From assembly GCF_030272615.1 (NCBI RefSeq), contig NC_081411.1:38322140-38386139 (forward strand): a stretch of DNA of 64,000 nt. Direction: 5' to 3'. The DNA comes from Cryptomeria japonica (Eukaryota > Streptophyta > Pinopsida > Cupressales > Cupressaceae). Position numbers and translations under genes: made by a program. This document shows positions 1 to 11,286 of the stretch, piece after piece. How positions within the stretch are numbered: position 1 is the stretch's first letter; every line of letters begins with the position of its first letter. The notes under the pieces are model-generated. The model saw only the letters and a list, made by a program, of their open reading frames with translations, did no database searches and had not been told where the DNA came from.

Positions 1-3000
1 TATGTTGGGAAATCTAACATACAACTTGTTATTAGGGAGACCTTGGATTCACAGTATGCAAGCTGTCCCCTCTACATTGCATAGACAAGTTAAATTCATT
101 TATAACAATAAGACATATACCTTGATAGGCGATACTAATTTTCGAGCTTGTATGCAAACATCTACTTCCAAAGGGAGTTCTTCTGAACCTTCCTCTTCTA
201 GTGATGACTCTTTGGATGAGTCATCCCCTTCCGATGATCAAAATTCTTTGGATGAGTCTGAAGTTCTTGAAGAATATTCTCCTCAACTTGAATCTACACA
301 TGAAAAGGCTTTTGATCCTGGGAAGGTTCTCGCAGAAGACGATTGGGGATCTCTTGATTTTAATCCCACCTTTGTAGGTGAGTATAGGGTTCCTCCTAGA
401 GAGCTTAAAGTTAAGAAGAAGGAAGAAACTAAAGATCAGTAAACCTTACCTGGACCTATGAACAACAATTTTGTGGCTGCCTCTCAGACTTCTTCTCCTC
501 ACACCTCTAATTCTGAAGGATTTGATTCTTTGTCCTATGAAAAACCACCTTCTCTTTCTGAAATGGCTGATCATTATGGTCGGGGTTTTCATATTTTAGC
601 TAAGCATGGGTATAATGGAAATGGTTGTGGCGCTCACGAACAAGGGATAAAAGTTCCTCTAGGGAATAATCTTTGTGATGAGACCTTTGGACTTGGGTAT
701 AATCCCTACAAGCACACTAAAGCTTCTAAGAGACCCTGTATTAGTGTAAATGTTATTTCTACATCTCTACCAATGAGACACCCTGAGTATATTGATGGGG
801 ATCCTTCGTGTGCCTATGCTTTGGATGTCTTCCCTACCAATGATGCTTTAGCTAAGTTCTTGGGAGCATATGACACTCTTCCTCGTTATCATCACAATAG
901 GGGATTTCCTTATTGTTTGAACACTGAAGCCTATTTTGGAAAAGAGATTGATAATGATAAGATTGTGGAAGAATTCCCTCAGTTAAAGGATACTCCTCAA
1001 CAAAGTAATCTTCTCATAAGTGATACCATTGATGTTAAGATGGATCCTTGCAATGAAGAAAAAGTTATTAAAATTGGAAAGTGCTTGGATGAAGAAGAAC
1101 AGAAACAATATGTAGCTTTATTGCATGAATTCCCTGAGATCTTTGCTTGGACATACTCTGACATGCCTGGTATAGATCCTAAGATTGTTACTCATAATAT
1201 TGTCTTAGTTCCTGATGCTAAGCCTGTGAAACAAAAGATTCAGAAAATGAATCCTAAGGTGGCTCTGCTTGTTAAGGCTGAGATTGAAAAACTATTGGAG
1301 GCTGGATTTATCCGCCCTATTGATTATTCCCCGTGGATTTCAAATATTGTCGCTGTGGCTAAACCGGATAATAAAATAAGAATGTGTACCGACTTTCGAG
1401 ATTTAAATAAGGCTTCTTTAAAAGATGATTTCCCTCTTCCAAACATTGACATGATAGTTGATTCCACAGCAGGACATGCTTTATTATCCTTCATGGATGG
1501 TTTTTCAGGATACAATCAAATTTTCATCAATCCTCAAGATCAATTCAAAACTACTTTCACCACTCCTTGGGGTACGTTTTGCTGGGTAATGATGCCTTTT
1601 GGACTTAAAAATGCCGGTGCAACTTATCAACAAGCGATGACCCTTATCTTTCATGATTATATGCATAAGATTTTAGAATATTATGTTGATGATATTCTAG
1701 CCAAATCCATTCTTTGTAGAGATCATATTAAAATACTTCGTCAAATCTTTGAAAGAATTCATAAATATCACATGCGCTTGAATCCCTGGAAATGTGTTTT
1801 CGGTGTGGATAGTGGAAAACTATTAGGATTCATAGTTTCACATCATGGGATTGAGGTGGACACTAAGAAAATAGATGCTATTGTCAACATGCTACCTCCT
1901 AGAAATGTGTCTCAACTCAAAAGCTTACAAGGAAAGATTCAAGCTATTCATAGGTTCGTATCTCAACTTGTGGATCGTACCTTTCCTTTTACTCAACTTC
2001 TCAAAAAGAATATCACTTTTCAATGGAACGAAGATTGTCAGCAAGCATTCAAAGACTTAAAAGTATATTTGGCTAGTCCTCCTATCCTTCAACCTGTCGA
2101 ACCTTCTAAACCCTTTCTTCTTTATACAGCTACTTCCTCTCATGCTCTCGCAGCATTATTGGCACAACATGATAAAGATGGTAAGGAATGTCTAGTTTAT
2201 TGCATAAGTCGTACCTTACTCGATTATGAGACCCGATATTCTATGATAGAAAGACAATGCTTGGCCTTGGTGTTTGCGACTCAGAAATTGAGACATTATC
2301 TTTTAAATTCAGAAGTCCACATCATGGTAAAGTTTGATCCTTTGAAGCATCTTTTCTCTAAAACTAATTTATCAGGACGCCTATCTAAGTGGGTTATGAT
2401 GTTAACTGAATTTGACCTTAAATTTGTTTCACAAAGAGCAATTAAAGGGCAAGCGTTGACTGATCACCTAGTTGAGTCCCCTTCACCTTTCTCCTTCCCT
2501 AACCCTGAGTCTTTTCCTGATGACTTCATTCTTTCTATAGAGAAAGATGAAACTTGGGAGTTATACTTTGATGGCTCTAAGTGTCATATGAGATCGGGGG
2601 CAGGTGTTGTTCTAATTTCTCCTACAAAGAAATCCATTCTCTTATCTTATCGTCTAAATTTCCTATGTACCAATAACATTATTGAGTATGAGGCTCTTAT
2701 AGCTGGAATAAAAGTAGCCTTGGCTCTGAATATAAAGCACATACATATTTATGGAGATTCACAATTGATGATAAGACAAGTAACACGATTGTATCAAGCA
2801 AAACAAGACAAATTATCATAATATAAAGACCTTGCTATCTCTTTGTTACAAAAATTTGATTCTTATACCATGGAACCTATTCCTCAAAAAGATAATTGAC
2901 ATGCAGATGCAATGGCATGTGTGGCTTCTCTTGTATCTTTAGAGGACCCTATGGTTGATCTTAAATTTTTTATTCACAACCTTATTTCTCCAGCTATTGT

Positions 3001-4309
3001 AGATGATTCTAGCCTAGTGACATGTTGTGACTTTATAGACTCAGATGAATGGTATTCGCATATCGTAAGATACTTGACCGATGGTACCTTTCCTGATTCC
3101 ACCAATAAGAATACTAGGGCTAGAATCCACAAGTTGTCTGCTAGATGTATCATTCTTTCTAATGTTCTTTACCGAATGGGTTACAATGGTCTTCTCCTTC
3201 GTTGTCTTAACAAATCGGAAATCCCTATTGCTCTTGAAGAGGCACATTCAAGTGCCTATGGGGGGCATTTTGGAGGCAAATCTTTGGTTCAAAGATTGCT
3301 TCGTATGGGATACTATTGGTAAACTATGTAGAAGGATTCTTTTTGATTTGTTAAGAAATGTCATCAATGTCAACAACACAATAATCTGATTCATGCTCCT
3401 GCCCAAGAACTTCGTTCTCATGTAGCTTCTTGGCCTTTCTCTGCATGGGGGCTGGATCTCATCAGTAAAATCTCTCCTCCTTCATCTCAGGGACACACTT
3501 TCATTATAACTGCAACAGATTACTTTACAAAATGGGTAGAAGCTATTCCCCTTCACTCTACTACTGCTGAAGTGATTTGTCAATTTCTTCTAGAAAACAT
3601 TATTTCTCATTTCAGGATACCTTCGAATATAATCTCAGATAATGGGACATCATTTATGAACAAGGACGTGAAGAAATTCCTTGAGAAATATCATATCAAA
3701 CATCAATTTTCTACACCATACTATCCTCAATCAAATGGTCAAGCCGAATCATCCAATAAGATAGTTGAACAAATTCTTCGCAAAACCGTGAATAAGCATG
3801 GTAAGGATTGGAATACCCAGCTAATCTATGCTCTTTGGGCCTACCGAACAAGTGTACGAACTGCTACAGGAACTACCCCTTATAATCTTGTTTATGGTGC
3901 TGATGCTATTATGCCTTTAGAGTTAGAGATTCCATCACTTAGAGTTTCTCTCAAAGGTATAATAGATGATGACTCTTATAGAGAACAAAGACTTCAACAG
4001 CTTGAGATGCTTGATGAACAGCGTATAAACTCTCTTGAGCATATTCAAGCGTATCACAAAACTCTACAACGAAGCTATAATGATAAGGTTATTCAACATT
4101 CTTTCTCAGTAGGTGACTTAGTTCTCTATGAGAATCAGCGCAATGTGAATGCCTTACCTAAAAAAAAGGGAAAATTTAGTCCTAATTGGCTTGGACAGTA
4201 TATTGTTATTGAAGATTATGGACCAGGTGCTTACTAAATAGCAGATGTAGATGGTACGCCTCTTAAAGATCCTATAAATGCTATGCACATGCGTAGATAC
4301 TATGCTTAA
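1..4309 (+). pseudogene. pol: Tat-lineage pol polyprotein (protease end, RT, two RNase H, integrase), broken
   Basis: All recognisable pieces lie in one reading frame, from the protease tail (LLGRPWIH near nt 30-55) to a final stop at 4307-4309. A G-patch-like stretch (GYNGNGCG) sits at about nt 590-650. RT contains CTDFRDLN, MPFGLKNAGATYQ and the catalytic YVDD at nt 1682-1693. The first RNase H (about nt 2100-2320) has lost its acidic signature. The second (about nt 2550-2815) keeps YFDGS, EYEAL and GDSQL. Integrase follows with an HHCC finger (HSSAYGGH ... CHQC) and the DDE residues in GLDLI, DNGTSF and GQAESSNK. In-frame stops occur at 440, 2819, 2897, 3320, 3329, 3344 and 4235. I see no frameshift. 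The protein would copy element RNA and integrate the cDNA; this copy should not make a full-length product. Confidence 0.93.
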
Positions 4310-4927
4310 TTCCTCATTCCTTATCTTTCATTTCATCTATCTTCTTTTCAATTTTTCAAAATTGGGTAATATGTTAGCATATCTTGGTTAGAGCAAATAG
4401 AATTAAATGATATTGTGTTTAATCTATGTTGCTTTGTTCTTGACAAGCATGTTTCTTTACTTTATAGTTTGTCTTGAATTCATTTATGTAAATTGCAAAA
4501 GATTTACATTTCCATTATGCTGGCATATTATACAATGTCTTTATGTGTTAAGTAGAATCGTATCATGTTGTGTTTAAGTTTAAAATTAAATCACATTAGT
4601 TATATGATTCTTAGGCTTAACACATATTTCTTCTCTATCATCAATGTAGTACTTGATTAAATATTTCATTTTAATTAAGTCACACATGTATCAATTTAAT
4701 CATGGAGCATTGAGAAATCAATCACATGGAAATTAAATTCAGAACATACATGTACACCTACCAAATGTATTAACTTTAATCAAAGCAAAATATACATGGT
4801 TTTAGGCATTAAAGATAACACATTTGAGACAAAGAGAAGCATGTATATATATATATGTGGATCATGTTTTCATATACAAAAGAAGGTCACTATACATCCA
4901 AAATGTGACCCATCCTACACCATGAGA
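4310..4927. other. Spacer between pol and antisense gene
   Basis: About 620 bp of AT-rich sequence with no coding signal on either strand. It separates two convergent coding regions, so it would hold the 3' ends of both the pol and the antisense transcripts. I could not pick a convincing polyadenylation site. Confidence 0.5.
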
Positions 4928-7469
4928 TCATCTCCTATCCCTAGGGCTAGTGGCTGAAGAGTGACGACTAGACGCTCCCTCCTGATCTGGCCGTGAAGGT
5001 GGACCCATGGGTGTATAACATGATATAGACCGTGAATGACTCCGAGAGGAACTCCTATGATCCCTATCCATAAGGATTGTGTGATACGAGGTAGCCTCGG
5101 CCTGAGCTGTTGCTAGGTCATGTTGTGCCCATTGAAGGTTCTCTGATAGAACTCTCTCTTTCTCCCTCCATATGTCCACCTGTACTCGAAATGGGGAAAA
5201 CAAGTCCTCATGCTGACCCGCATTCCCCTGAGGCCTATAAGCAATCTGTGAGGAGCTAGGGATCTGTGCTATAATGGAAATATCTTTCACTGCTTGCTGA
5301 ATCAAGGAATGCCACTCCTACACATTAGCTATAGCAGTACAATAGATTTTGTATTAGCACCATTCTATATCATCAAAACATTAATCAATCAATATAAAAC
5401 CTACTATACCTGGATCTCCCTCGCGCCAGTAGGGATCGTGATATGGTAGCATCTGTGACTGGGAACTACTAGGCTCCCCGCGCTCAAATAATCTGTGCAC
5501 GATGGGTGTAGGCTGGCCCATACTAGAAATAGGTCTTTGTATCGCCTCGGGTTCCCCCTTTTGGGGAACAAGAGGAGGATCCAAGGCTATGGTATCATCG
5601 CCTGAATGGTGGGGAGCTGCATCTGACTCCTCCTCATCATCTCTCCCCTCCCCCTCCTCCTCCTCCTCATCATCATCCTCATCTACATCCTCGTCTGCAT
5701 CCTCACCCGTATCCTCATTCTCCTCATCATCACCTCCATCTGTGTCATCCTCCTCTCCCTCCTCCTCCTCCTCCTCGGCACTAGGCTGATCTCCTATGGG
5801 TGGATTAGGATCTCCTGCCTCCTTCGATTTGGATCCCTGATCCTCATCTTGGTCTCCATGTCTCCATGGACCTGGATGGCCTATCGGGTAATCTGGTGGA
5901 AAGATAGGCCCTGGGTATGACCTCACAAACCATGAGAGATACCTGCGCTATGCTTCGGGATCTGCAGAGTAATCAGTGACCACATCCTGATCGGATCCCT
6001 CTATATCTGTAATCTCAATATCATCTATCATAGGTCTCGCTACTGCTCTAGGTCTGGGGAGGACTCACGAGTGTCATGTATAGATAGGGACATCAGCTGG
6101 AACACACTACTCTAGCCCAAACTACCTCTGTACTCGGTCAAAGTAGAATGGAACTATGATATGTGGGTATCGTCCTCTCAGTAGGCGGTTCCTCTGTAAG
6201 CATGCTAGCTACCTCTCCATCCCATCCCATCTGAGCATCTGTAGATATGGTCTCCATACTGTCATCTTAGCTGTCAATCTATCAAATGTCACTCTCCAAT
6301 ATAATAGATCCCCAAATCTCCACTTGCTAGTAAGTGGATAGGCAAACACCCTAGGTCGCTCGCTAGCCATACTCATCGGATAGCCGATAGGCCTGGTGCA
6401 TGTGAAGTGCTCAAATATCCACACCTGCAGAAGTGTGCATGTCATCAAACTACAACACTATCCAAACACATACTCCTCAAGGTCATGATAAAGATGTGCA
6501 AGCATACTCTGACCCCAAGCATATACTCTCCTATATCTCTCCATAGCCCTAATGCACCATGTGAGACCCCCATGCATGTGCGTACCTCACCCATTAGGGT
6601 AGACAGCTAGTGCAATGATGGAAACCTTAAGACATCTCACAAGAGGCACCTCTCTCGTAGGATGTAAGAGCCAACTGACCATGATGTGACCTCTCGTCTC
6701 ACTCGGCATGACTCTCCCTATGCAGTATACTTGCTCCCTCTGATGGTCCTCCGCTGACCCATTGGTCGCGTATGTCACGGTGGCTCCTCTGATAGGTAGG
6801 TGAAGTATGCGGTACACATCCTCTAGTGTAACCGTCATCTCTCCTACTGGGAGATGGAATGTACATGTGTCAAGATCCCATCGCTCCATAAGCACCATCA
6901 ACATCGCAGGATGAAATTGAATGGCCGGCATGAGGATCACATACCATAAACCCAAGATCGACAATGTATCCCTCTCTGCTTGAGTCAACTAGGGAATCTG
7001 ATCTCCCAGACTGCAAAGAATCTGCCCCGCGGTGTGCTCTCTCATGTATGGGAGACCCTGCAATGCAAAAACATAATTGTAATCAGTACTCAATCATCAA
7101 AATCATTTACGCAAATTGTCAAACATCGAATGCTAAACCCTGACATCCCTTGCCAAGTCCTGATTAGGACCATGGCGCCCTGAGAGGACCATGGCACCCT
7201 TTCAGGGACCATGGCGCCCTGAGAGGACCATGGCGCCCTTCAGGGACCATGGCGCCCCACAAGGACCATGGCACTTTGAAAGGACCATGGTGCCCCACAA
7301 GGACCATGGCACCCTGGGTGGGACCCAGGGTAAGATTCCAGGGCCCGCAATCGATCATAGAAACTCAAAGTCAATAGAAATGCAGAAAGTCAAAGTCAAA
7401 GTTCAGTCAACTCACCTCGTCTAGTGGCTCGTCATCAATCACGGCCTGTCGCATGATCTCAATCCTCAT
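4928..7469 (-). pseudogene. Antisense plant mobile domain (PMD) gene inside the retrotransposon, three exons, broken
   Basis: Read on the minus strand, I model exon 1 as 7469-7416 (18 codons from ATG), exon 2 as 7057-5405 and exon 3 as 5317-4928. Intron 1 (7415-7058) has GTGAG and a TTGCAG acceptor. Intron 2 (5404-5318) has GTAGGT and TGTGTAG. All junctions are phase 0 and the three exons stay in one frame, about 699 codons. Exon 2 carries the PMD signature: FHLPVGEMTVTLEDVYRILHL, then LLQVWIFEHF, MTVWRPY, and FDRVQR followed by FGLE and CVPADVP. After it comes a long Asp/Glu tract (about 5780-5620). Exon 3 looks coiled-coil then Ser/Arg rich. In-frame stops interrupt exon 2 repeatedly (for example just upstream of 6988, at 6587 and 6209). 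PMD proteins occur in plant transposons and in host silencing factors of the MAIN/MAIL group; the role here is unknown. Confidence 0.8.
7164..7322. repeat. ~20-bp GC-rich minisatellite in intron 1 of the PMD gene
   Basis: Seven or eight imperfect units share the core GGACCATGGCGCCC, each carrying CCATGG. It is much more GC-rich than its surroundings. It lies wholly within intron 1 of the antisense gene, so ORFs read through it are artefacts of the repeat. Confidence 0.85.
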
Positions 7470-8072
7470 GGGACGTTCCGGTCATCGTGATGGCATGATG
7501 ATGGCTATGTGGGCTCTGCTGCAATGAACAGTACTCAGAAATCAACAAAGTGACAAATGCGATTGTCACTTTCAAGGTATATATTTTCATTCCTTTATTT
7601 TCAAAACTCTAATTTTCCTCTATCACTCATTTCATCATAACTTGAGTTTGGGAAATGTGATTTTCAAACCGTTTGTTGCGTAGGAATTGTATCTTCATTT
7701 CCTTACTCCCGGGATGTTCCAAAATGTGCTCTGATGAAACCTCTTTAGTGAACATCTCTCATTAATAATCTCTCACACAATATGTCGTAAGTAAACATGC
7801 TATCCTATTTCACCTCCCTAATAAGCAAGTCGAAACAAGGGGGGCATATAGCTACTCACAAATTTCATCACTTTCCTTAGTAAGCATTAGGTGATTTTGT
7901 GATCTAATGTGTGTTTTGTAGGGTGCGGTTCCTAACTGTGTACTGCAGATACCGTTGGGGGCTTCGTTCGACAGAATTATGGATATATCCTTTTTCAAAT
8001 AATGTTTACTTTCCTGTACTTTAGCTTGCATATGCACGTAGTACTCATATGACCGCTAAAGTGGGGGCTAAA
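7470..8072. other. Region between antisense gene and 3' LTR
   Basis: No coding region is visible. It would contain the promoter and 5' leader of the antisense PMD gene on the minus strand and the sequence leading to the polypurine tract on the plus strand. I found no clear TATA box for the antisense gene. Confidence 0.4.
8058..8067 (+). promoter_or_regulatory. Polypurine tract of the Tat element
   Basis: AAAGTGGGGG lies five bases before the TG that opens the 3' LTR. In LTR elements this tract survives RNase H cleavage and primes plus-strand DNA. Confidence 0.75.
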
Positions 8073-9731
8073 TGTAGCGTCATAAATTGTATGCACTTGC
8101 TAGGGTGGTACAATTTCACACCTAGTTTAGCACCCGCCTTGGCGCATTTTACATTTTGCATTGCATCTCTCCTTTAGCACTTAATTAATGAAACTAATCA
8201 GGTCTAAGGTTCTATTTCATCATCTTCCACATTATAAAGTTGGGCCCTTTCATTAAGATGTGCCCTTTTCATTTTATTCCTCCAATACATCATTCAATCA
8301 AAAACCCTAATTAAGTCCTATTTTGAACTTGGGGGCTTAATTTCGGGGGTCAAAACATCTCGAAATCACCTGTAACTTTGAGATTCTCTCTAAAATCATC
8401 ATATCCAACGGCCCTGAAAATTTGGTGAAAAGTTGTCAGGACAGTGGCACCCGAAGTGCACATGGTCCCGGACATTTTTCCTGAAATTTTAGGAGCACAA
8501 TCCAATCATAAAATAAAGCCTAACCCAAAGAAATTGGTGGGAGATTCAATCCTTAGGTCGGCCAAAAGTTGAAATTACGACCTAGGGTTTCCTATATAAG
8601 AGCTCTCTTTCTTCATTTGAAAGGATCAGAATTTTTGATTTCAGGACCTCATATGCAGGGAAAGAGCAGATCTTTGAAGACTTCAACAACACTCAACATC
8701 CATTCATCAAGGATTCATCAAATTCATTCATCCATTTAGGGCTTTGAAGACATTGAAGAGCAATAGGAGATTACTGACTGAAGATTGGCTTGTACCTCTC
8801 CCTTGGGGTTGGGTATGATTTCATGTTGTTTTCATGTCTTTTGCATAAGCCTCATTATATCATTTGTATTCATGCTTTAGATCACTTTACATCTTGATTT
8901 GGAGCATTTACAAGCAATTAGGGTTTACTTTCTAGGTTGCTCTAGTTTTCTTACTTGCATTTTAGGATCTTGCACACACACAAGGTCTACACACACATTA
9001 CTTTTACAATACAACTTGGCTATTCATGGAGGTGGAAATCACCGAAGCAGAGGTTTGACTAAGGCAAAACCCTATATAGCCATCCACCAAACCCTTTTCA
9101 GATATAAGTGTAGGTTTCAGGATTCGGACGATGCCGCAAGTTGCAGATCCAGGAAAAGAAGGCCGAGACAACACTCCACACCAAGTTTTAGAGTAGGAGA
9201 TCAGGACAGGGGCGTGGGCCACCCTGGTCCTGCCAGGACAAGGGCACTGGGCGCCCTGGTCCCTGGGACAGAGGCACTGGGTGCCCTGGTCCTTCTATCA
9301 GACAGCAATTTTCAACATTTCTGACAGCTTTCCAGGTTGTAAAACAGTAGTTTCAGAAGCAATTTCTGAGGCAGTATCAGGACAGTGGTGCCCGCGCCCC
9401 CATCCTGAACATTTTCACTCAGATTTTGACTCTGGGTACACATCTGCATTCTTGTTTTGTCCTTGTGTTTACAGCTTTTCATTGTTTAATCTCAATTCTG
9501 CAATCTTGTTATTAGTTCATACTTGCATTTTGGGGTTAGGACTTGAACTTATATCATTTTATCTTTCAATTACAACAAAGGAATAGAAATCCTAATAGGT
9601 AGCCCGTGGCTCTCTCTTCCACAAAAAGAAGTAGCCAATTGTGTGATACCTCTAGGCTCTTTTGTATTCCACAATGTGTGTCAAAAGGTAGGATTAGGGC
9701 ATGCTAACCTAGTCTCACTTTTTCCCCTACA
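8073..9731 (+). repeat. 3' LTR of the Tat element
   Basis: A 1,659-bp segment from TGTAG to CTACA, directly after the polypurine tract. It holds a TATA box about 520 bp in and a transcribed-looking R/U5 portion. Blocks near 8437 and 9380 share CAGGACAGTGG plus a CCCG-rich tail, and 9205-9295 holds GC-rich repeats of GCCCTGGTCC. The right edge rests on the inverted terminal repeat only. Confidence 0.75.
8593..8599 (+). promoter_or_regulatory. TATA box of the Tat LTR
   Basis: TATATAA followed by a CTCTCTTTCTT pyrimidine run, suitably placed for an LTR promoter that would start transcription about 30 bp downstream. Confidence 0.6.
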
Positions 9732-10520
9732 CAGTACCAAATAGGCCAAATAAGACCAATATCTAAAAGTAGAATTTCCAATTAAAATCTCTTAAATTTG
9801 ATCATAGATTATGAAAGTGAATGAAAAAAAATGCACTTTCAACAAAAATGGCACTTGAAAAGGAGATCATATGAGCTCAAACGAGGCCTTTGAAGTTGCA
9901 GAATTGAGGATTGGATAGGTATAGCTGAGATAATCTGAAAATTTTGAAAACCTATGCACTAAAATCAGAAAATAACCACAGCACTACAAAGAGCATGAAA
10001 AATCAGCCCAAATAAAAAAAAATTGCACCCAAAAAGGAGCAAAATTGAGCAAGTTATGGGCCTCCAAAGTTGACCCAAAAATCCAAACTGCTCAATGGAG
10101 AGGGGTCTAAAAGTTTGCAAAGAAAATGCTAACTAGGCATTGACTTGGCACTGATTGTGTATTGCTGACTGGGCGGAAGGTACAGATCCAAAAACAATTT
10201 TAATTTTTTATTTTTTTTTCAAAAAAAATCTTTTCAAACTAGAAAATAATTTTCAGAAAAAAATAATTTAAAAAAAAAAGAAAAAATCTGAAAATTCCAT
10301 ATCGTACCACTCGAATTGGGCAGAACATTTCCTCCACACCCAAAAAACAATTTTCATAAAAATAGGTCAAATTTATACTTGATTTTTATGGAAATGGCCT
10401 CTTGGACGCAATGGTGAGGTAGAAAACGCTCTAAGATGCCTCTTAAAAAATGTAGTCCCTCAAAGCTGAAAATAGAAGCCTTCCATGATATCTCCAAAAA
10501 CCAATCAATGAATCCCCAAT
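9732..10520. other. Leader or decayed internal part of a minus-strand Copia element
   Basis: A-rich non-coding sequence with poly-T/poly-A runs near 10200-10280. It lies directly downstream, in minus-strand sense, of a Copia primer-binding site, so it should be that element's leader. No gag or pol reading frame is visible before the Tat LTR cuts it off. Confidence 0.45.
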
Positions 10521-10533
10521 GGCTCTGATACCA
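10521..10533 (-). promoter_or_regulatory. Primer-binding site, initiator-tRNA-Met type
   Basis: GGCTCTGATACCA is the reverse complement of TGGTATCAGAGCC, the standard plant Copia primer site. It abuts the LTR at 10534 and so orients the element on the minus strand. Confidence 0.85.
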
Positions 10534-10980
10534 TGTGAGATTTTGCCAAGATCAAGGGCACAATGAAAAGCATAAAAAAAAAAGACAATAGAATGACAAG
10601 AACAAATTGTATTCTCATCAATAAGCAAATGATCAACTGGATTCACCAATACAATGAATGTAGGCCTGCTTATATAGGCAAGGCCATATGGATGTATGAG
10701 CACACAATCAGGACATGTGGCTCAATTAGAAACAAGGGTAGGTAAGAAATACTAGTGGTAGGTAGGAGAAATAATATAATATTCCACAAGAGGTGGATGA
10801 CCCACCGAATGTGGAGTGTAACAACAAAACAAGACCACAAAAGGTGGAATTTCTCCTACAAGCTCTATCCCTATGTGCACACTTCCCTAAGTGTCTCAAA
10901 TCCAAACTACGAAGAGATGCATTTATCCTAACTTAACTTAAGTAAAGTGTAATAACATCCATAATGAATATTTATTTACA
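10534..10980 (-). repeat. Copia 5' LTR, minus strand
   Basis: About 447 bp. In its own sense it starts TGTAAATA and ends AATCTCACA, next to the primer site. A TATA box (TATATAAG, minus) at 10676-10669 followed by a transcribable segment supports an LTR promoter. The matching 3' LTR is not visible, so the element is truncated or overlain by the Tat element. Confidence 0.75.
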
Positions 10981-11286
10981 CCAATAGTTTGTAACCCTAA
11001 CCGGCGAGCATTTAAGGTAGTAGGTAAAAAGGATAAAACTGAGTTTCACTTTGTTATTTTTACACTAATGCATTCGAGAGAAAAAAATTGAGCGCTTGTA
11101 GAGCAAAGGAAGGATTGTTAGCTGATTTTAGTTGAAGGTGTATCATGATTTGAGTGACCAAGTTGATTTGAAGGTTAGTGAATACTGAACTGGTGTGCAC
11201 TTTAGTATTCAACCAGTAAATGAGGTAGCACACGTAATCTAAGGTATTTCTTTGAAAAAACCTGCTTCGAATCTAGTCTATCTGAA
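10981..11286. other. Leader before the env-position ORF
   Basis: About 300 bp of non-coding AT-rich sequence with no clear motif. It uses words such as CAACCAGTA also seen in the LTR at 15575-16687, a weak hint that it belongs to the same element. Confidence 0.35.

Larger units (their letters stand above)
1..9731 (+). mobile_element. Ty3/gypsy LTR retrotransposon, Tat lineage, 3' part
   Basis: The 5' LTR, gag and most of the protease lie to the left of the window. Visible in order are the end of protease, RT, an RNase H-like segment lacking its usual acidic signature, a second complete RNase H, integrase, an antisense PMD gene, a polypurine tract and a 3' LTR. The two RNase H domains in tandem before integrase and the extra gene between pol and the 3' LTR are hallmarks of the Tat lineage (established knowledge). 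The 3' LTR begins TGTAG and ends CTACA, a 5-bp inverted terminal repeat, which fixes the right edge. The target duplication cannot be tested because the left edge is missing. Both coding regions carry stop codons, so this copy cannot be autonomous. Confidence 0.9.

Noticed and set aside
5502..5789. Plus-strand Ser-rich ORF
   Set aside because: Shadow of the Asp/Glu tract of the antisense PMD gene.
7191..7424. Plus-strand ORF with repeated APFRDHGAP-like text
   Set aside because: Reading of the intron minisatellite.
8899..9586. ORFs inside the Tat 3' LTR
   Set aside because: No domain text; they overlap each other in different frames and lie in LTR sequence.
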